This document shows positions 62,825-64,000 of a stretch of 64,000 bases of DNA, piece by piece (the first letter of the stretch is position 1; each line of letters starts with the position of its first letter). The translations under genes were made by a program, and so were the position numbers. The notes under the pieces were generated by a model, which was given only the letters and a program-made list of their open reading frames with translations, ran no database searches and had not been told where the DNA came from. Source of the stretch: Nitrobacteraceae bacterium AZCC 1564 (GTDB taxonomy: Bacteria; Pseudomonadota; Alphaproteobacteria; Rhizobiales; Xanthobacteraceae); assembly GCA_036924835.1 (NCBI GenBank), contig JBAGRR010000001.1, positions 2,433,001 through 2,497,000 of the forward strand. Reading direction: 5' to 3'.

Positions 62825-63542
62825 ACTGCCGCATCAAGATCAGGGGATCGGCGCTGTCCGGCACGCGCCGCCATTGCGCGTTGTCATCCGCCTCGAATCT
62901 CCAGATTTCGCCGGTGGCCGATTGCAGCAGCAACTCGCCGCGCTCGATACGCCACATGGTTGGCGCGAAAGTAGCCACGGCCGGATCACAGCGAGGCTTC
63001 AAATAAACGGCGAAATTGTCGGCCGAGGCTTCGGTGTTCGTCAGGGTCAATCCGCACACCGTCTTGCCGCTGCCACGCACCATCGTCCAGTCGCCGATCA
63101 GTTGGTCGGTCGACTTCGACAGCGCTCGTGCGGCCGCGAGATTTTGCAACAAATAGACGCCTTCGCCCTGCCGCACGCCTTCAAAGATGCCGCTTTCGAC
63201 TTCCGTCACATCGATGACGGACTGCCCCTTGGCATCCTGCAGCCGAACAATATCGAGACCCTTCACGCTCCAGCCCGCGATGCTTTTGGTGAAAGGCAGC
63301 GCGTCGCCACAGCCCTTGTCGAGTTCGAGCTTGAGACCCTGCGGCGTGGTATCACCCTTGAGCGTAACCACGCACGTCTTGTCGCGACCGGCAGTGGACA
63401 ACTCCCACTGCCCGATCATGTCGTTCGTCAACGAGCGCGCGTCCTGCGCGCGCGCGGAAGTGCCGCAAACAATCACAGCCGCCAGGGCGAGCAGAGCTAC
63501 GCACTGGCTTGTCAAATGTTTGCTGACCCGCGCGACGCTCAT
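62823..63542 (-). CDS. Exported protein with two AprI/Inh-like (protease inhibitor) repeats
   Basis: 239 residues. A signal peptide (about 8-32, CVALLALAAVIVCGTSARAQ) is followed by two related halves: MIGQWELSTAGRDKTCVVTL with WSVKGLDIVRLQDAKG, and LIGDWTMVRGSGKTVCGLTL with WRIERGELLLQSATGE. Each half fits the AprI/Inh small beta-barrel inhibitor of serralysin-type metalloproteases (GxW start, paired cysteines). A target protease is not in the window, so inhibitory activity is inferred only. The start at 63542 is used; the next gene ends 5 bp upstream. Confidence 0.75.
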   Translation of the reverse strand: MSVARVSKHLTSQCVALLALAAVIVCGTSARAQDARSLTNDMIGQWELSTAGRDKTCVVTLKGDTTPQGLKLELDKGCGDALPFTKSIAGWSVKGLDIVRLQDAKGQSVIDVTEVESGIFEGVRQGEGVYLLQNLAAARALSKSTDQLIGDWTMVRGSGKTVCGLTLTNTEASADNFAVYLKPRCDPAVATFAPTMWRIERGELLLQSATGEIWRFEADDNAQWRRVPDSADPLILMRQ

Positions 63543-63547
63543 GGCTC

Positions 63548-64000
63548 TCAGCGACCCTTGACCGGCGTTTCGGGAATCGGTGTCAGCGGCGGCTTGCCGG
63601 CGAACCATTCTTTGATGTTGTCGACCACAAGCTGATCCATCGCGTTGCGCGTCGACACCGACGCAGAACCGATGTGCGGAAGCAGGACGACGTTCTGCAA
63701 GCTGCGCAACTCCTCCGGCACATTGGGTTCTTGCGCGAACACATCAAGGCCGGCCGCCATGATCGTGCCGTCGTTGAGCGCCGCGATCAGAGCGGGCTCG
63801 TCAACAACAGAACCGCGGGCGACGTTGACGACGATACCGCGCGGGCCGAGCGCCTTGAGCACCTCCGCGTTGATCATCTTGGCCGTCGACGGGCCGCCGG
63901 GCATGATCAGGACCAACGTATCGACGTCCTTCGCCATCTCGACAAGATTCGGATAGTGCTTGTGGCTGACGCCCTTCGCTGGATTGCGCGAGTGATAGAC
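63548..64000 (-). CDS. D-isomer 2-hydroxyacid dehydrogenase (5' partial, C-terminal part)
   Basis: The frame stays open to the window edge; about 150 residues of the C-terminal portion are visible. VDTLVLIMPGGPSTAKMINA, VVNVARGSVVDEPAL and AGLDVFAQEPNVPEEL are the NAD-binding and catalytic segments (R in NVARGS, E in AQEP), and VVLLPHIGSAS supplies the catalytic histidine. The upstream visible part (YHSRNPAKGVS) belongs to the coenzyme-binding domain. Glyoxylate/hydroxypyruvate reductase (GhrB-like) is likely. It is 5 bp upstream of the AprI/Inh-like gene and probably in one transcript with it. Confidence 0.88.
   Translation of the reverse strand, partial: VYHSRNPAKGVSHKHYPNLVEMAKDVDTLVLIMPGGPSTAKMINAEVLKALGPRGIVVNVARGSVVDEPALIAALNDGTIMAAGLDVFAQEPNVPEELRSLQNVVLLPHIGSASVSTRNAMDQLVVDNIKEWFAGKPPLTPIPETPVKGR

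Overview
This window is a gene-dense, moderately GC-rich chromosomal segment from an alphaproteobacterium of the order Rhizobiales, most likely the Bradyrhizobium / Rhodopseudomonas / Nitrobacter / Afipia group (Nitrobacteraceae, formerly Bradyrhizobiaceae). The reasons are the gene orders pckA / chvI-chvG-hprK-EIIA-HPr, dapD-dapE, dnaX-ybaB-recR and sfsA-map-radC, a perfect CtrA-type box, and two kinds of palindrome that I recognise from Rhizobiales intergenic regions. I cannot name the genus from the sequence alone. There is no prophage, plasmid module, CRISPR array, tRNA or rRNA. Almost everything is core metabolism and housekeeping.

Layout. 1-9.1 kb: a partial DUF1036 protein, a HAD nucleotidase, rmuC divergent from def-fmt-truA (with a CtrA box between them), a nucleosidase, dapD-dapE and ampG. 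9.1-13 kb: a minus-strand group ffs (SRP RNA)-dnaX-ybaB-recR. 13-24.5 kb: a HIT protein, nudC, a PfkB kinase, an Lrp regulator, phosphomannomutase, a DUF938 methyltransferase, a membrane aspartic protease, hrpB, UDP-glucose dehydrogenase and an acyltransferase. 24.6-35 kb: polA, a GST, pyrE, an Na+/H+ antiporter, and several exported proteins (DUF2865, a MetX-like hydrolase, a formylglycine-generating-enzyme-like protein, a SnoaL-like protein). 35-42.4 kb: pckA, a HugZ-like protein, and the envelope-sensing and PTS cascade chvI-chvG-hprK-EIIA-HPr. 42.4-51 kb: a GT39 glycosyltransferase, lepA, a frameshifted DUF1508 gene, a histone-H1-like basic protein, a PAS-GGDEF-EAL protein and mepA. 51-56.5 kb: two metal uptake systems, mop-modABC for molybdate and a BtuF/FecCD-type importer. 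56.7-64 kb: a K+/H+ antiporter, an MscS channel, sfsA, map, radC, a protein with two AprI/Inh-like repeats, and a partial 2-hydroxyacid dehydrogenase.

The most unusual content is between the genes. Ten intergenic loci between 12.6 and 62.8 kb carry a family of bipartite palindromic elements of about 160-168 bp. Each complete unit is CTAG + hairpin 1 + a 12-14 nt AT-rich spacer (often like CAAnnTTATGATT) + CTAG + hairpin 2 in the opposite orientation + CTAG. Arm sequences differ between subtypes, but the two arms of each hairpin change together. Two loci argue that the unit moves as a whole. At 37048-37376 one unit sits inside another at its internal CTAG, and removing 163 bp restores a 166-bp unit. 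At 56516-56680 a unit sits in the loop of a different, common Rhizobiales palindrome whose uninterrupted copy lies at 42382-42446. No transposase is encoded in the window, so the elements look non-autonomous. I do not know a published name for them. Several units supply gene boundaries (the stop codons of radC and of its convergent neighbour) or sit immediately beside promoters (ffs) and start codons (pyrE).
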